The notes under the pieces: generated by a model
Told to the model about the DNA's origin: nothing
Database searches by the model: none
The model's input: the letters and a program-made list of their open reading frames with translations, nothing else
Shown: positions 22,297 to 34,989 of the stretch, piece by piece
Layout: each line of letters begins with the position of its first letter
Position numbering within the stretch: position 1 is the first letter of the stretch
Source of the DNA: Eleusine coracana subsp. coracana
Taxonomy: Eukaryota > Streptophyta > Magnoliopsida > Poales > Poaceae
DNA length: 64,000 nucleotides
Assembly: GCA_032690845.1 (NCBI GenBank)
Contig: CM064427.1
Coordinates: 16,627,501 to 16,691,500, forward strand
Direction: 5' to 3'
Program-made: the position numbers and the translations under genes

Positions 22297-23550
22297 CTAA
22301 GTCTCAAACATCTTGTTGAAACTCAGCTGGCTTTTAACCGAAGAGGAAAGGGTTTCTAACTTAGCATGGATTCCTTCTAAGGTCTTATCATAATCGACAA
22401 ACTTTTTACTAAAGTTATCATTGATTTTAGCTTGGCCTATGACAAGATCCTTCAAGGTAGGTTGGTTCAGGTTATAATATTGATAAGAATTAAAGTTACC
22501 TGAATTACCTCCTTGATAGGGGCGCGGTTGCCACCCCTGACCTTCTTGAGGGTGATACCTGTTGTTGACGAAGGCAGCATCCTCATGGGTCCCAGGGCAA
22601 TCATTACCTGAGTGTCCCGTGTTTCCATAGACCTCACACGTGATGCGATGGTCCATGCATTGCACTGTTCCATGCAGGCTGGGTTCGTTGTCAAGCCGCT
22701 TCAAGAGTAGGTCCAATTTAGCGGCGAGCATGTTTGCCTCCTTGATAGCATGCATGCCCTGCTGACGTGGCTGGCTACGCTCTTTAGTCCAGCCTTCGTT
22801 GGAGACCATCTTTTCTATCAACTCTGTTGCATTAGCAACCGTGAGTGAGAAGAAAGCTTCTCCAGTAGCAGCATCAATGTGCTGATGGTTTGGAGCCGTC
22901 AACCCATTGTAGAAATTTTGGATAAGGAGCCACTTATCCATTCCATGATGGGGATAGGCTAGGTTGTATTCCTGGAACCTTTCCCACGCTTCAGGCACAC
23001 TTTCTCCGGCTGTCTGCTAGAAACTAGAAATCCTTCCCTGCAGAGTGTAGGTTTTACCCAACGGGAAGAACTTCACGAGAAACGCAGCAGAACACTTGTA
23101 CCAGGTGTTGACAACATCCTTGTTGGCATAGAACCACTGTTTGGCTTTGCCTAGCAGCGAGAACAGGAATAGACTAAGCTTAATAGCATCCGGGCTCACG
23201 TTCCTTATGGAAAAGGTGCTACACAACTCCAGGAAGTTCTGTAGGTGAGCGTTCGCGTCCTCATGGGCTTTCCCACAAAATGAGCTAGCCTACATCATTG
23301 TGATCAGACTGGTCTTGATCTTAATGTTTTCTCCGACATCGACCTCAGGTCCAGTGGGGACATGGATGGTCGAGGGAGCAGAGAATTCCTTCATGGTCTT
23401 CTCAACCATTGGGTCGGATCTCGGTGGTGCGATGATGGCTGGTACACCTGCTTTCTTAGAGGTTTTCCGAGAAGAGACTGAAAGTCTGCTTCTCTTCAAA
23501 ACTCTTTCTAGATTTTCAACAAAATTTTCAGGCAGGTTGAAACTAATCAT
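22297..23550 (-). pseudogene. M gag
   Basis: Starts at ATG 23550 and runs in one frame with stops at 23290-23292 and 23017-23019. The retrotransposon gag domain is clear: SLFLFSLLGKAKQWF, FLVKFFPLGKT, EAWERFQEY and the YNGLTAPNHQHIDAATGEAF region. The zinc knuckle reads CEVYGNTGHSGNDC, so the second cysteine of C-X2-C-X4-H-X4-C has become Tyr. An Asn/Gln/Gly-rich region (RYHPQEGQGWQ, GNSGNFNSYQYYN) follows. This type belongs to plant Athila/Tat-group gypsy elements. Confidence 0.8.
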
Positions 23551-23673
23551 GCACTACCCTGTTTTCACGCAAAGGAGAAAACACATCAAGATTAGCCTAC
23601 ACAAAACCATGGCTACAATACTTCAATATCTTAATTCTTTGTCAATATTAATTGACTACTATTCTTAGATCCT

Positions 23674-23691
23674 TCCTCGGCAACGGCACCA
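23674..23691 (-). promoter_or_regulatory. Primer-binding site of M
   Basis: TGGTGCCGTTGCCGAGGA on the minus strand, just inside the 5' LTR end at 23700. Differs at two positions from the P site. Confidence 0.8.
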
Positions 23692-23699
23692 GAAATGCT

Positions 23700-25260
23700 T
23701 TTTGATACTCCTTAATGTTGTACTAAGTATATTACTATCCCTGGTAACAGCTCCAGATATGCTTATAGCAAATATAACATCGCACCAAGAATATTACTAG
23801 ACTTAGTAACAACGCAAGGAGTGTTGGGAAGGATTAGAATAGAGTATTAATAAAGGCATAGAGTTAAGATATAGATTGATTCTGATAACCTATGACTTTG
23901 TGTAGGGGTAAGGATAATAATGATAAGGGGTAGTGGACACACACACATATTCATCTCTAAACAAATAAATCCTAGTGCCTAGTGGGTTAGTTAGAGGGAC
24001 TCTACCATATTCTCTAATGTATTCTACACACATAGCTGCAAGCTGCATAGTTAGTCATAAACATGTTAGTCACAAAGCCTAGCCTAACATACTTAGCACT
24101 TAATGCACGGATTCATGTACTGAACGCATTCTTCAGGACAACTCTGCCTGAAACACATATCTCCCGGCCGGACGTGGAGGATTACATGGGATTCTAGGAC
24201 TGTCACTTCCTGGAACCTACCTCTCTTCCGTGGGCAAGGCGACGATCAAAGGTAACTTCTAACCCAAGCACCATGCTTAAATTATTATGGTACTACTTAG
24301 CTTAAGCCATCACTTAAACTAAATATCCTAGATATGTGTATAACAGATATAACTATCTATTAACGATCTATGAGACTTTGAACCCATGCTAAGGTATTAT
24401 AACTATACTATGTATTTACTAACAAATAAAGACAAGACTATAGTCTAGGTATATGCCAATCATAATAATAAGGTAGCAAGTCTATACTATTATAAAGGCA
24501 TACTAAGGTCCTATGACATGAATATGATATACAACCAAACAAGGAAAACATATCATAAGCACTACTATATGGAAGAACAATATTACTTGAATAGAATAAA
24601 TTCATAAATATGAATAAAGGAAATAGTACTAGAGCCGTACCAATATTCCAAATGACTTTGGAGACTTCAGCAGAGCTCACACTAACTAAACACCACTAGG
24701 ACTTGAGAGACTAAGTGAGGGAGAGAATGAATACAAATGTGAGTGTGTGTTTGGAGAGGAAAGTGACCCATCTATTTATATTGGTCCTAAGGCGGTTGAG
24801 GAAGAGTAATCATGAAGGAACCGTCATGCAACCGCCATCAGGAAGCCACCAGGAGCTGCCACGTTGAAGCGGTGGCCGAACCGCCCCAACTCTAGGTCGG
24901 TGACCAGAGGATGCCTGGTCGACCGACCTAGAGGTGGGCCCATTTGGCTTGTGCTTTCTCCTGGTCCCTAACAGGTGGGTCTTCTCTCCATAGGTCAGTG
25001 ATTTCATGGAGAACTCCTGTGAAGCCACATCAATGACCCGAGTGATGCTTATGTGTCGTCACCCCATTTGCCGAAATGGGTATTTCACGGATCTTTGCTC
25101 CATTCTTCACTCCGTTTGTATAGATCCCTGCATGCACTTATTCTACCAAGGATATGTGGACTCTTATTATTATTGACCATCATACGTGTATGAAATGCAA
25201 TATCTTCCCACTTTATGGATCATATTGACGGTTGAAATTGGTGTATAACGACCATCAACA
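23700..25260 (-). repeat. M 5' LTR
   Basis: Contiguous copy of the M LTR, about 1561 bp, inner end mutated to TTTTGATACTCC (TGTTGACACTCC in the other copy), outer end ACCATCAACA followed by the target duplication CCTAT. Contains a paired GGTCGGTGACC / GGTCGACCGACC motif at 24895 and 24917. Confidence 0.87.
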
Positions 25261-25265
25261 CCTAT

Positions 25266-26733
25266 TCATGCAAGTCTACAAGGCAATCTACTAGAGCAAG
25301 GTAAACACACAAACATGAATAGCACGGTATGTAAATGCGAAACGTAAAGGCAGCAAAGTAAGGAGTAGAGTAAGAGATGGCTCATGATATTTTTTCCTGA
25401 GGTCTCGGAAGGATGGCGTCTTCCCCTACTCCTCATTGGACCTGTCCCGCCGGAGTACCGATCCCTCCCGCCACCAAGTGGAGTTCTCGCACACGAGCCC
25501 ACAATCACTCCCAGAGTGAAGACACGGTTGCGTCACTGCTGCCACCAAGGCAGAAGCTCGCCTCCCTCGAGAACTTGCCAGACTCCCGGAGACAACACGG
25601 GCGCTCACTAGCGATGCCCCTTTCAACGGTGGGCTCAAACCATGTACAAACGTGTGACGACCTTCACAACCGATCACGATAGGCCCGATCATCGACACCT
25701 AACCGGTCTAGGTCTCACCATAGACCAAGAGTAACAACCTATATCACACCCTCAAGGACACCCTAGCACTAGATGTGCATAGATACTCAAGTTACTCTCT
25801 CTAGCACTCTCAAGATATCCAATATCCTCTCCTAGTGCTTCTCTCTTGGCCCTTTGGCTCCCAAGAATCTCAATGGCCAAAGGCAGTCTCCAAGACCCCA
25901 GCAATGAGTTTACATAGGCTTCCAACCTCAAACTAGTTGTTGCTCCATGAAACAGCCTTCTAGACGTACTGACCAGACGATCCGATCGCTATCCAGATCA
26001 GACAGTCCGGTCTCCACCGGACGGCTCCTCCAGAGCCATTGCTCTCGGTCCATGGTTTCCTTCATACAGACCGTATAGTCCGGTCTTCATTTCTGAACCT
26101 CCAAACAGAGCTGTTGCAACCACTTCCTCGTCTCTTCCAGAATTTTCTCTATAGACCATATAGTCCAGTCTACAGACTGTACAGTCCGGTCTCTACAACT
26201 CTGCACCAATTGATTTCCTCGCGGACAACTTCTCCTCTATTCTAGAGTCCTACTGATGATCGGACTGTCCGATCTCTAGCAACTCTTTGTCCGGTCTTCA
26301 TCTGAAGAAGCTGAAACTCCTCGTCCTTGCTTGACTTCGTTTCCTGGCTTCTTCCAACAGCTCCTTGGCTTCTCCACTATCACCTAGTGCCTGTGATTTC
26401 ACTGAGCATCCATGCACATCACCGACTAGTATGACCTAAAGATACATGACCTAGACCCCCTTGATAGTCCGTTTTTTCCTATAGACTCAAAGTCCTAATA
26501 ACTAGACAAGTGTTCCAAACACAAGCTCCATAGCTTGTCCTTAGCCTTGATCCATCTTCATCAATCCTTGGACTCCATCAAGCTCATCAAGCCTCCATGC
26601 TTATGGTCATTGTCATCAATCACCAAGGCAACCGTCTATAATCATCATAGAGTAGAAAAGGTTTCCTACACGCACAATATTCATGTAGGCATTAGTCACA
26701 TTTCATGTTTTTCATTCATAACCAAAACATTCA
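25266..26733 (-). repeat. C1 3' LTR, proximal piece
   Basis: Matches 37388-38589 except for about 270 bp (roughly 26185-26465) absent from that copy. Carries repeated AGACCGTATAGTCCGGTCT-type dyads at about 25971, 25996, 26068, 26153 and 26174. Ends ACCAAAACATTCA at 26733, followed by the polypurine tract of C1. Confidence 0.85.
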
Positions 26734-28019
26734 TATGATGATCTCCCCTTTTTTGGTGATGGATGATAACCACTACTTATGATGATACAAAACGAACGAG
26801 TCCCAAAAGAATAAGAAGGAAGGGACAAAAGACTCAAACGAAAATGAGGAACCTAGAGAAAAGAAAGGTTTGAAAATTACCTGTGTCCTTACCTTGGAAG
26901 TAGTCTTGCCCTTGGAATGTGCTAGGTGTTGAGGGAGAACTACCCAATCATTTAGCACACTAGAGGTTTCGCTTGAGTTGAATTTTGCGCCTGTCATGGT
27001 GTCATGGTAGGTGATCTTATTGATGTAGACACACACCATAGACGTAGATGTTCATGTCGGTGTAGATGTTCATTGTTATTTTTCTCCATGTTAGTGTAGA
27101 TGTTCATCTTGTCATGATCTTCATACATACTACAAGTGAACATGCACCATTGTCTTCATGTTCTTCTCATCCATCTTCTTTTGATCTTCATGACTTCTCT
27201 TATTCTTCTCCCCTCTTTTGCTATCACCCATTTCTTGGCCTTTGAATCTTCATGTCCTTCTCCCCTTTGTACTTTTCACAATCTTGCCTTGGCTTTTGGA
27301 TCTTCATGTTCTTCTCCCCCTTTGTCATTTATCACCAAAAACTAAACACAAGAAAACCAAGAAGCAAATAATAAATGGCAAAAGTTAGGAAAATCCCCCT
27401 TTCATGGTGTTCCTTCTTGGTCACGATGGTGTTTCACCATAGCCCCCCCTACACACATGGCTCAACAAAATATTTCCTCAAGAATGCAATGGTTAGTCAT
27501 TTGTGTGTTGGGAATGTGTGAGTCATTTGTTTTTGAGCCGCGCGAGTAGATTTAATCTTGGAGCTCGTTTGAACATGACTCAATGGGCATGAAGCACAAA
27601 GATCACTATGTGATCATCTAGAGGGTCATATACTTACATTGTAAATAAGCAACTCTCTCTAGAAACATGCTTGGAAGCATGTAAGGTTTCACAATGCAAG
27701 AATGCATGAGCGCAAATGCAAATGCAACAAGTATACAAATTCATGATGTGATGCTAAAAGAAAGAGAGAGAAAGGCTACAAACCAAAGTGCAAACGACGA
27801 GTTGTTCCCTTCTCGAGCTTACTCACAATGGACCATTCTTCAAAGCCTTGGGCACACCACGAACCACCTTCCCAAGCTTAACCCATATCCATTGCTATCT
27901 CAAGGAGGTCCGACGTTCACCTACAAGAAGAAGAGAAACAAGTACAAAACAAAGGTACAAACAACAAAACAAACAAACAAAAGCTATACATATTTACAAG
28001 AGACAAGCTTTAGGGTTAC
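26734..28019 (-). other. C1 region between pol and 3' LTR, non-coding
   Basis: Starts with the polypurine tract (AAAAAAGGGGAGATC on the minus strand at about 26740-26757). Pyrimidine-rich plus-strand repeats such as CTTCTCCCC occur at about 27205, 27258 and 27310. Some copia lineages have an env-like ORF here; I see none, only short frames without recognisable domains. Confidence 0.55.
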
Positions 28020-28840
28020 TCATGTGAAGTTTGAAAGGTCGAGAATGTTGAGTTCTCCCCTTAGCTTGTTGAAGGTCTTCACGTCGAGTGGCTTGGTGAA
28101 GATATTCGTCAATTGTTCATGAGTCCACACACTCACCAACTCAATGTCCTTCTTCTCAGCATGGTCTCTTATGAAATGATGCTTGACTTGAATATGCTTT
28201 GCATGACCATGACCTCCAGTTTTGAGAGCCATTTTGATTGCCGCCTCACTATCACAATATAATGGTATTTGAGTGAAGTTGAGGCCATAATCCGAGAGAG
28301 TTTGCCTCATGTAGAGAAGTTGAGCACAACATGCTCCTGCTGCCATATACTTCACTTCAACTATAGATAGAACCATCGAGTTTTGCTTCTTTGAGTTCCA
28401 AGATACAAGAGATCTTTCAAGAAATTAGCAACCTCCTGACGTGCACTTTCTATTTACTTTGCATCCCGCGAAGTCTGAATCTGAATATCCAAGTAACTCA
28501 AAGCTTGTTCCTCTAGGATACCATAATCCCATGGTAGGTGTGTACTTGAGGTATCAAGTATCCTCTTCATGGCCTTCAAGTGTGACTCCTTTGGATTTGC
28601 TTGATAGCATGCACATAAGCACACACTAAACTTGATGTTTGGTCTTGAGGCAGTGAGATAGAGCAAAGACCCAATCATTGATCTATAGAGCTTTGGATTC
28701 ATCGGTTTTTCCTTTGCATCATCATCCAAGGGTTTGCTTGTTGCCATAGGTGTGTGCAAAGGCTTGTAATTCTCCATGTTGAATCTCTTGAGTAGGTCCT
28801 TGGTATACTTCTCTTGATAGATGAAGTTCCCTTCTCTCAA
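28020..28840 (-). pseudogene. C1 reverse transcriptase thumb and RNase H
   Basis: The 28454-28840 frame has the copia RT C-terminal part: GNFIYQEKYTKDLLKRF, PMNPKLYRSMIGSLLYLTASRP and KRILD. The 28020-28376 frame has the RNase H portion: STVEAEY-like LSIVEVKYMAAG, YCDSEAAIKMA, HIQVKHHFIRD, and the C-terminal LTNIFTKPLD. A gap with stops at about 28377-28453 separates them. A frame change near 28850 separates this piece from the RT core. RNase H would remove the RNA strand during cDNA synthesis. Confidence 0.85.
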
Positions 28841-29620
28841 TTGTTTGACTTAAAAAACTAAGGAACACATGCAACTCTCTAATCATTGACATTTGGAATT
28901 CCTTAGCCATCATCTTCCGGAACTCCTCATTGAACTTCTCATTTGTTGACCCATAGATGATATCATCCACATAGATTTTGCACACAAAGAGGTCCTTCCT
29001 AACTTGTCTTGTGAACAATGTGCTATCAATACTTCCAATTTTGAAGCCATTCTTGATAATAAAGTTTCTTAAATGTTTATACCATTCCCTTGGTGCTTGC
29101 TTGAGGCCATAAAGAGTTTTCTTCAATTTGTACACATGTCCTGGATGCTTAGGGTCCTCAAACCCTAGAGGTTGTTCCACATAGACTTTCTCATAGATCT
29201 CTCCATTCAAGAAGGAATTTTGACATCCATCTGATAGAGCTTGAAGCCATTATGTGATGCATAGGCAAGTAAGATCCGAATTGCTTCAAGACGGGCCACG
29301 GGAGCAAATATTTCTTCAAAGTCAATACCTGCCACTTGAGAATATCCCTTGGCCACTAGGCGAGCCTTATTCTTGACAATGGACCCTTTCAAATCTTGTT
29401 TGTTCTTGAAGACCCACTTGGTGCCAACAACATTATTATTCTTGGGCCTCTCAACAAGTTTCCATACTTTGCACCTCTTGAAGTTGTTCAACTCTTCTTG
29501 CATAGCCATTACCCACTTGTGATCATTCATAGCTTCATCAATGGTAGAGGGCTCAATCATAGAGGCAAAGGAGAAGTCCTCAATTGCAATATTTGCCTCA
29601 TTAGGATTTTCTTCATTCAC
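28841..29620 (-). pseudogene. C1 reverse transcriptase core
   Basis: A copia-type RT in two frames. 29207-29620 has the entry KWVMAMQEELNNF, NNVVGTKWVFKNK, ARLVAKGYSQVAGIDF and APVARLEAIRILLA. After a frame change at about 29210, NGEIYEKVYVEQPLGFE, KKTLYGLKQAPREWY and the catalytic YVDD (in CKIYVDDIIYGS) follow. The catalytic aspartates are intact; the gene is broken only by frame lesions and stops. Confidence 0.88.
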
Positions 29621-29749
29621 ATAGTAAGGCTTGTATTGATTCCTCCTTTTCCTAACTCCTTGAGATGGACTCCCAATGATCAGGTCACATGAAGGATCCT
29701 TGTTAATAGCTTTGGGTCTAGGAAGAGATTCTTCTTGAATGGGAGGAGG

Positions 29750-30448
29750 TCAAGGTGAAATATCTTGTGCATCATGGATTGATTTTTCTCTTGTGATAAG
29801 AGTGTCTTGGATTCTTAGTGAGGTGGGGGAATCACTCTTATGCTTTGTTCTTTTGGAACTAGAGCTTGGAGTGGATGAGAGGGTGTCATGTGAATAGCTT
29901 GGAGAAGTGGCTTGAGGTGAGGTATGTGAGGATGCTTGTGGCTTACTTCTCACTTGGGTTTCTTCTTGGCTAGGTGGGTGCACTCTCAATGCATCTTGGG
30001 AGGAGCTGGTGGGTGTGTAAATGGCATCTTGAGTTGGTTCTTGCACCTCGAAGGATGAGGTAGGTTGAGGTGGTGGAGTAGAGAGCTCACCAATATCATC
30101 ATCATAGGCCTCGTGGGGTAAAACCTCACCCACAGGCATGTTCCTCAAAGCTTCCCTCATGGGTTCATCTCCAATGTTCACTTTATAAAATTCATCTTCC
30201 TTTTAAGAACCATTTGACTTATCAAATTGCACATCATAGGATTCTTCCATACAATCTGTGGCTGAGTTGTAGACCCTATATGCCTTAGAATTCCCTGAGT
30301 ACCCAACAAGAATGCCTTCATCCATTCTGCTCTCAAACTTCTTGGGCTTTCTCCTCTTCTTGAGAATGTAGCAAGTGCACCCAAAGACCCGAAAATAGGA
30401 AACATTTGGTTTCCGTCCAACCAATAGCTCATAGGGTGTCTTCTTCAA
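29750..30448 (-). pseudogene. C1 integrase C-terminal region and IN-RT linker
   Basis: Begins in the conserved KKTPYELLVGRKPNVSYFRVFGC stretch of copia integrases, followed by KKFESRMDEGILVGYSGNSKAYRV. A TAA near 30203 interrupts it. The in-frame continuation (30181 to 29750) is a Ser/Thr/Pro/Gln-rich linker typical of the region between integrase and RT, ending at a TGA at about 29750. Confidence 0.8.
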
Positions 30449-30481
30449 TAGTCGGTGGAGATATACACAGTTGGAGGTGTA

Positions 30482-31896
30482 TCAAGCCGTGTTGATTGCT
30501 TCATCCCAAAACCTTTCATGAGTTCCATACTCATCTAGCATAGCACGAGCAAGAGTGATGAGTGTCTTGTTCTTCCTCTCCACTACTCCATTCTGCTCGA
30601 GAGTATATGTAGCGGAGAATTCATGCTTGATTCCCTTCTTATCACAATACTCCTCCACTGTTGTGTTCTTGAACTCAGTCCCATTGTCACTCCTTATCTT
30701 CACAATGTTGGCCTTGAATTCATTCTTTGCTCTCCTTGCAGACTCCCTGAAGATATCACTGCTTGAGGCTTGTCCACAAGAAAGAAGGTCCAAGTGTATT
30801 TCGTGAAGTCATCCACAATCACCAAGCAATAGATATTGCCTCCTAGAATCTTGTAGTATGTTGACCCAAAAAAGTCCATGTGCAAAAGCTCTAGAGGATG
30901 AGATGTAGACATGACAGACTTGGTGGGATGTGAAGATGCAACTTGCTTTCTAGCCTGACAAGCACTGCACAATCTATCCTTCTCAAAGGTCACATCCTTG
31001 ATTCCTTCAACTAGATTCCTCTTGACCACTTTTTTGAGCTGATTCATTCCAACATGTGCCAATCTTCTATGCCACAACCATACCTTAGTTTCCTTGGTGA
31101 ATAGGCAAGTACATGGTGGAATGTTGCTTGATTTGAAGTCCGTGACATACAATTTCCCATGCCTCACTCCATGAAACACTAGCCCTTTCTTTGCATTTTC
31201 AATCATTGCACCATCCTCATCAAATGTGCACTTGAATCTCATGTCATAAAGATGGTCAATAGACAGGAGGTTGAAATTGAGGGTTTCCACAAGAAAGACC
31301 TTCGAGAGATGGAGGTCCTCTGTGATGGCCACCTTGCCTGAGCCTCTAACTCTCCCTTTTGAGTTGTCCCTAAAAGTCACCTTCTCACTATCTTTGTGTT
31401 CATCAATGTTGGTGACCATGGTTGGCTTCCCGGTCATATGTTGGGTGCACCCATTGTCAAGTATCCAGTGGGTACCTCCACTCTTGTAGTTGACCCTAGT
31501 AGTAGCCATAAAACAAGCACTAGAGGAAGAAGGGTTAGTATCCAAAGCATTACTTGATTGACCTTCACTCACCTTGTCACGTCGAATGAGACCATCCTCA
31601 TAATTAGGGATTCTTGCAATCCCTTTATGAAGTCTTCTCCTTATAGGATGGTTGGGAGCTCGATACCTCCAATGACCAAAACCATCCCCCATATGCAGAA
31701 TGTTGAGGTCAATGTAGTAGTGGGGAGGGTCGTGAAGTCCAGTGACGTGCTCAAGCACGTGTCTCACGTGTGTGTGAAGCACAAGTATCATCTCCATTGC
31801 TCTCTCAATTGAGAGCTCATGTCTTTTATTGATCACCTCTTCAAGCAAGAAACTCCTCTCAAGAGTTGTGATTTGCAAGAGGAGCCTATCAATCAC
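30482..31896 (-). pseudogene. C1 protease, pre-integrase and integrase core
   Basis: Within 30700-31896 the retropepsin site is HWILDNGCTQHMTG, with Asn in place of the usual Ser/Thr of D-[ST]-G. The GAG-pre-integrase zinc domain is LWHRRLAHVGMNQL...CSACQARKQ (HHCC). The integrase core starts at LELLHMDFFGS and VIVDDFTKYTWTFF. After a frame change at about 30760-30790, 30482-30793 has SDNGTEFKN and EQNGVVERKN, completing the D,D,E triad. A TGA at about 30482 stops that frame. Integrase inserts the cDNA into the genome. Confidence 0.87.
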
Positions 31897-32028
31897 TTCA
31901 TATGTTGAGATCCTCCGTAGACCTCAAAAGGAGATTATCCTGCACACAAGATCATAAATGCTCAAGAGAGTCTCACAAAGGTCATCATTCGGATTTCTCA
32001 CAAATTCATCAAATTAAAAGAAGAGATC

Positions 32029-32563
32029 CTATTGTTGAGCTCGACGAAGATGCCAAAGGTGATCTTGTGATGGAGGAGGCGGAGGTGCCGGAGCCGCAGT
32101 GGTGAGATTGATCATCTCAAATGATCGTGTGAGCATTGTGGTTGGTGCTCCTCTCACACTAATGCGTGGTCCATCCGAAGTGCTTGGAGTAGAGCTTCGA
32201 ATGACACTTAAGATAGAGCTTGATGAAGCGCTTGATGAAGAGCTCAGTGTAGGTCTTGATCCGAAGGGGTTGTAGAAGATGTTGCAAGGCAATCTTGTTG
32301 AGGGATCAAAGAAGTTTGAGCTCAAAGCTACTTCTTTCCCTTTGCTTGAAGATGCTCCATTATTTGCCTTGAATGCCTTCTTCCCCATAAAGCTTGCGGT
32401 GATCTCCAGATCCTTGAAGAGTAGCCCGATCACATCATCAATGGAGAAGTTCTTGTCTATGATGAGATGAAGGGTGATGTAGAGGAGCTTGCTGCTAGGG
32501 AGCAAGGTGAGGATCTTCTCAACAATCAAAACTTGGGAAGCTCGAAAGTAGTTGCTCCAATTC
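32029..32563 (-). pseudogene. C1 gag fragment
   Basis: Minus-strand frame, from the D2 insertion at 32564 leftward: RASQVLIVEKILTLLPSSK, IDDVIGLLFKDLEI and a Ser-rich region with poly-Ser and a proline run. EKILTLLPSSK and the DVIGLL..LE pattern are typical of copia gag (UBN2 type). The N-terminal half of gag and the leader are missing on the far side of D2. No zinc knuckle is visible. Confidence 0.62.
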
Positions 32564-33466
32564 TGATGTGAACAAGGGTTCCCGATCTTCCGAAAGGTTC
32601 TTGGTAAGTTGATTTGGTCGGAGGCGACACACAAATCGATCCGGCTTCAGAACAGCACATTCTAAACCCCGCAATCGCAGCACGACGTCTCCTCTGGTTA
32701 TCAATCATCCAAAAGATGATTGACCTCACCGAGAAGGCTAATCCCTGCCCGCGAATCAAGAACACAAGCAAGAACAACAAAGAATGCAACACAATTACAG
32801 ATGTATGATTAAACTCTCGAAGTTGGGGTCTCACAAACCGATAAAACGGCAAAACTGTTTATGAACAGAATTGATCTAAGCAAAACCCAAACCCTAATGA
32901 AGAGGCGGAGGCTGTATATGAGGACCCTAGGATCGTGCAAGACCCCCTGGACGCAGCTCTAAGTGGGCTCAACTCGATACATGGCCCAAAGACCGATTAC
33001 GGTGTCGCAGCACCAGGACAGATTCTGAAAGTCGAATTGTTTCGGCGATTGCCGACGTCTCAGGACGAATTTTGACATGGGACCAGTTGGGTTGGAAAGG
33101 GCTTTTCATTATCTTTCCAGGCATATATAGAACGTCCAAATCCGAGTCTGTATGCGTCTTGGACATCCGTTTTAGTGCAGATTGGTCCTAGGCTCTGAGA
33201 CAGACTCGAAGTCGGTTTTGATTGGGCCTCCACCTTGGCTTGGACGTCCTTGCTGGCCCATCACGTCTCCAATCACCTCTCCAGCTATCTCATCATCATC
33301 TCCATGGTTTCTAACAATAATTAATTCATTAGGTAGCAATCTATTCTCAAAATCACATAAAGGAATCATTAGGAACAAGCTCACCCGTAAATTCAGTTGT
33401 CGCGCATGAACTTGCATTTTGGTTGGTGGAGTGCTGGGTGTATCCAAAAGGGTGATGTCCTCATCA
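32564..33466 (-). repeat. D2 3' LTR
   Basis: TGATGTGAAC...TCCTCATCA as read on the plus strand. Matches 36008-36904 and D1 11322-12195. The element ORF reads through it to a stop near 33172. Confidence 0.88.
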
Positions 33467-34989
33467 TTCTCCCCCTTTTGAATTAGAGCCGTCCTCGACT
33501 CGAGCTCATCTCTTTCTCCTATGTATGATCTCAAATCTGAAATATTAATTGTGGAACTATTCCCAAACTTGGGATGCAACTCATATTTATATGCATTATG
33601 AAATTTGTCATCACAATGAGAATCTATAGTAGAAGGCATTCCGTGCAAATTAATAATCTCTTTGAAAACTTGGTCAGCAATATGAGCATCATTCTCACTC
33701 TTATCACAAGGTAGACAATGTGTGATCTTAGAAATACTAGAAAAAGATGACATGACATGGTAGTTGATATTAAAGTTTTCTAGTTGGTCATTTAGTTGCA
33801 AACCAAGAGGATGTTTCAGATTTGAACAAACATAAACTCTATGTACCATAAATACACCTCTATGATCATACTTGCCAATAGCATAAAAAATGTTTCTTAT
33901 CAATAAAGGAAACTTAGTTTGAGAAAACATTTACTTCTCTGAAGTACTTAGATTACAAAGAATATCAAATTCAATATAACCTAAAGTATTTAGAGAAGAA
34001 AACAATTTCTGCTCATCCTTTTGACATGTAACTAAAATCAAACGTTTAATTTCAGCACTAGTGGGTGAATCATAAGCAAAAGCATCAAACTCATTCATTT
34101 GTTGTGGCAAAGGTATAAATGAAGCATTGACACACAACTCCTCTTTATCACACAGACCACTAGGTAAATCAATTTCTGATAAAGGAACATGATCATAAGG
34201 TTCCGATATAGCAAGACTATTGGAACAATCCATCATATCAAGAAAGCTCTTACCTGAAGCAACAACCTGTTCTTTATCGTTCCCACTATCATCTTCTTTG
34301 TGTATATGCTGAAAAATATTAGTTGTAACAAGAGGCAAAGAAATATGTTCATCCTCTGGCAATTCAGATTTTGATGAAAGTGTTGCGACATTTGAAACAG
34401 CTCATTCTATCCTAAACGGTTCATTCTTTCTTCTCTCAAATCGTTATTGATCCTCTTCTAAAATTTCAGTTGTGGTCATTGGTGTAAGAGTAACCCTTCT
34501 AGCATTGTATTTAAATGAGTAGCTATTAGTAATGGTATTGTGCAAAACATTATTTGTACAAATCCAAGGTTTACCCAATAACAAATGACATGCTTGCATA
34601 GGTACTATATCAAATTCTGCACTATCCTTATAACAACCAATAAAAAATTCAATGCGTGTAGTTTTATCTACCTTCATCTTACCATAAGAATTTACCCATT
34701 GGATGTAGTATGGACATGAGTGTGGCTGTGTGGTCAAGCCGAGCTTCTCGACCAATTCCAGGCTTGCAATGTTGTGGCTACTCTCTCCATCAATGATGAC
34801 ACGACAACGTCGATCCTTCACAATAAAGTGAGTCTGAAACAAGTTGTTCATTTGATTTTGCTCTACCTTCTCCATTTGAGAACTAAGCACTTGTTGTGCT
34901 GCAACACTTGTATCAACCTCATTTGACACCATCGACTCATCACCATCAGTGTTGTAACCTGTCATTGTTAATAGAAAACAAGAAAACAC
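33467..34989 (-). pseudogene. D2 retropepsin-like protein
   Basis: Same protein as in D1. ATG 34989 gives MFSCFLLTMTGYNTDGDES, then RRCRVIIDGESSHNIAS and CHLLLGKPW, so D2 keeps the Gly that D1 lost. Stops are at 34444-34446 and 33931-33933, positions where D1 reads Gln codons, while the D1 stop at 9626 is open in D2. D2 also carries about 85 codons (from about 33760 to 33467) that are replaced by copied host flank in D1. The tail is ERDELESRTALIQKGENDED and then the LTR-encoded QLNLRVSLFL segment. Confidence 0.7.

Larger units (their letters stand above)
3477..25260 (-). mobile_element. Ty3/gypsy retrotransposon M (non-autonomous, minus)
   Basis: Bounded by LTRs of about 1.56 kb. The right LTR (23700-25260) is contiguous. 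The left LTR (3477-4654 plus 18393-18853) is split by element P and solo LTR S. Ends are TGTTGAC...TCAACA, and the target duplication CCTAT flanks both sides (3472-3476, 25261-25265). On the minus strand the primer-binding site TGGTGCCGTTGCCGAGGA lies at 23674-23691. Coding content is gag plus a retropepsin (21456-23550) and an unrecognised 3' ORF (20192-20777). No RT, RNase H or integrase is present, and the 5.0-kb internal region leaves no gap for them, so it must have moved using enzymes supplied in trans. Confidence 0.85.

Noticed and set aside
26734..28019. Env-like gene between C1 pol and its 3' LTR
   Set aside because: Only short unrelated frames occur, with no signal peptide, membrane segment or conserved motif.
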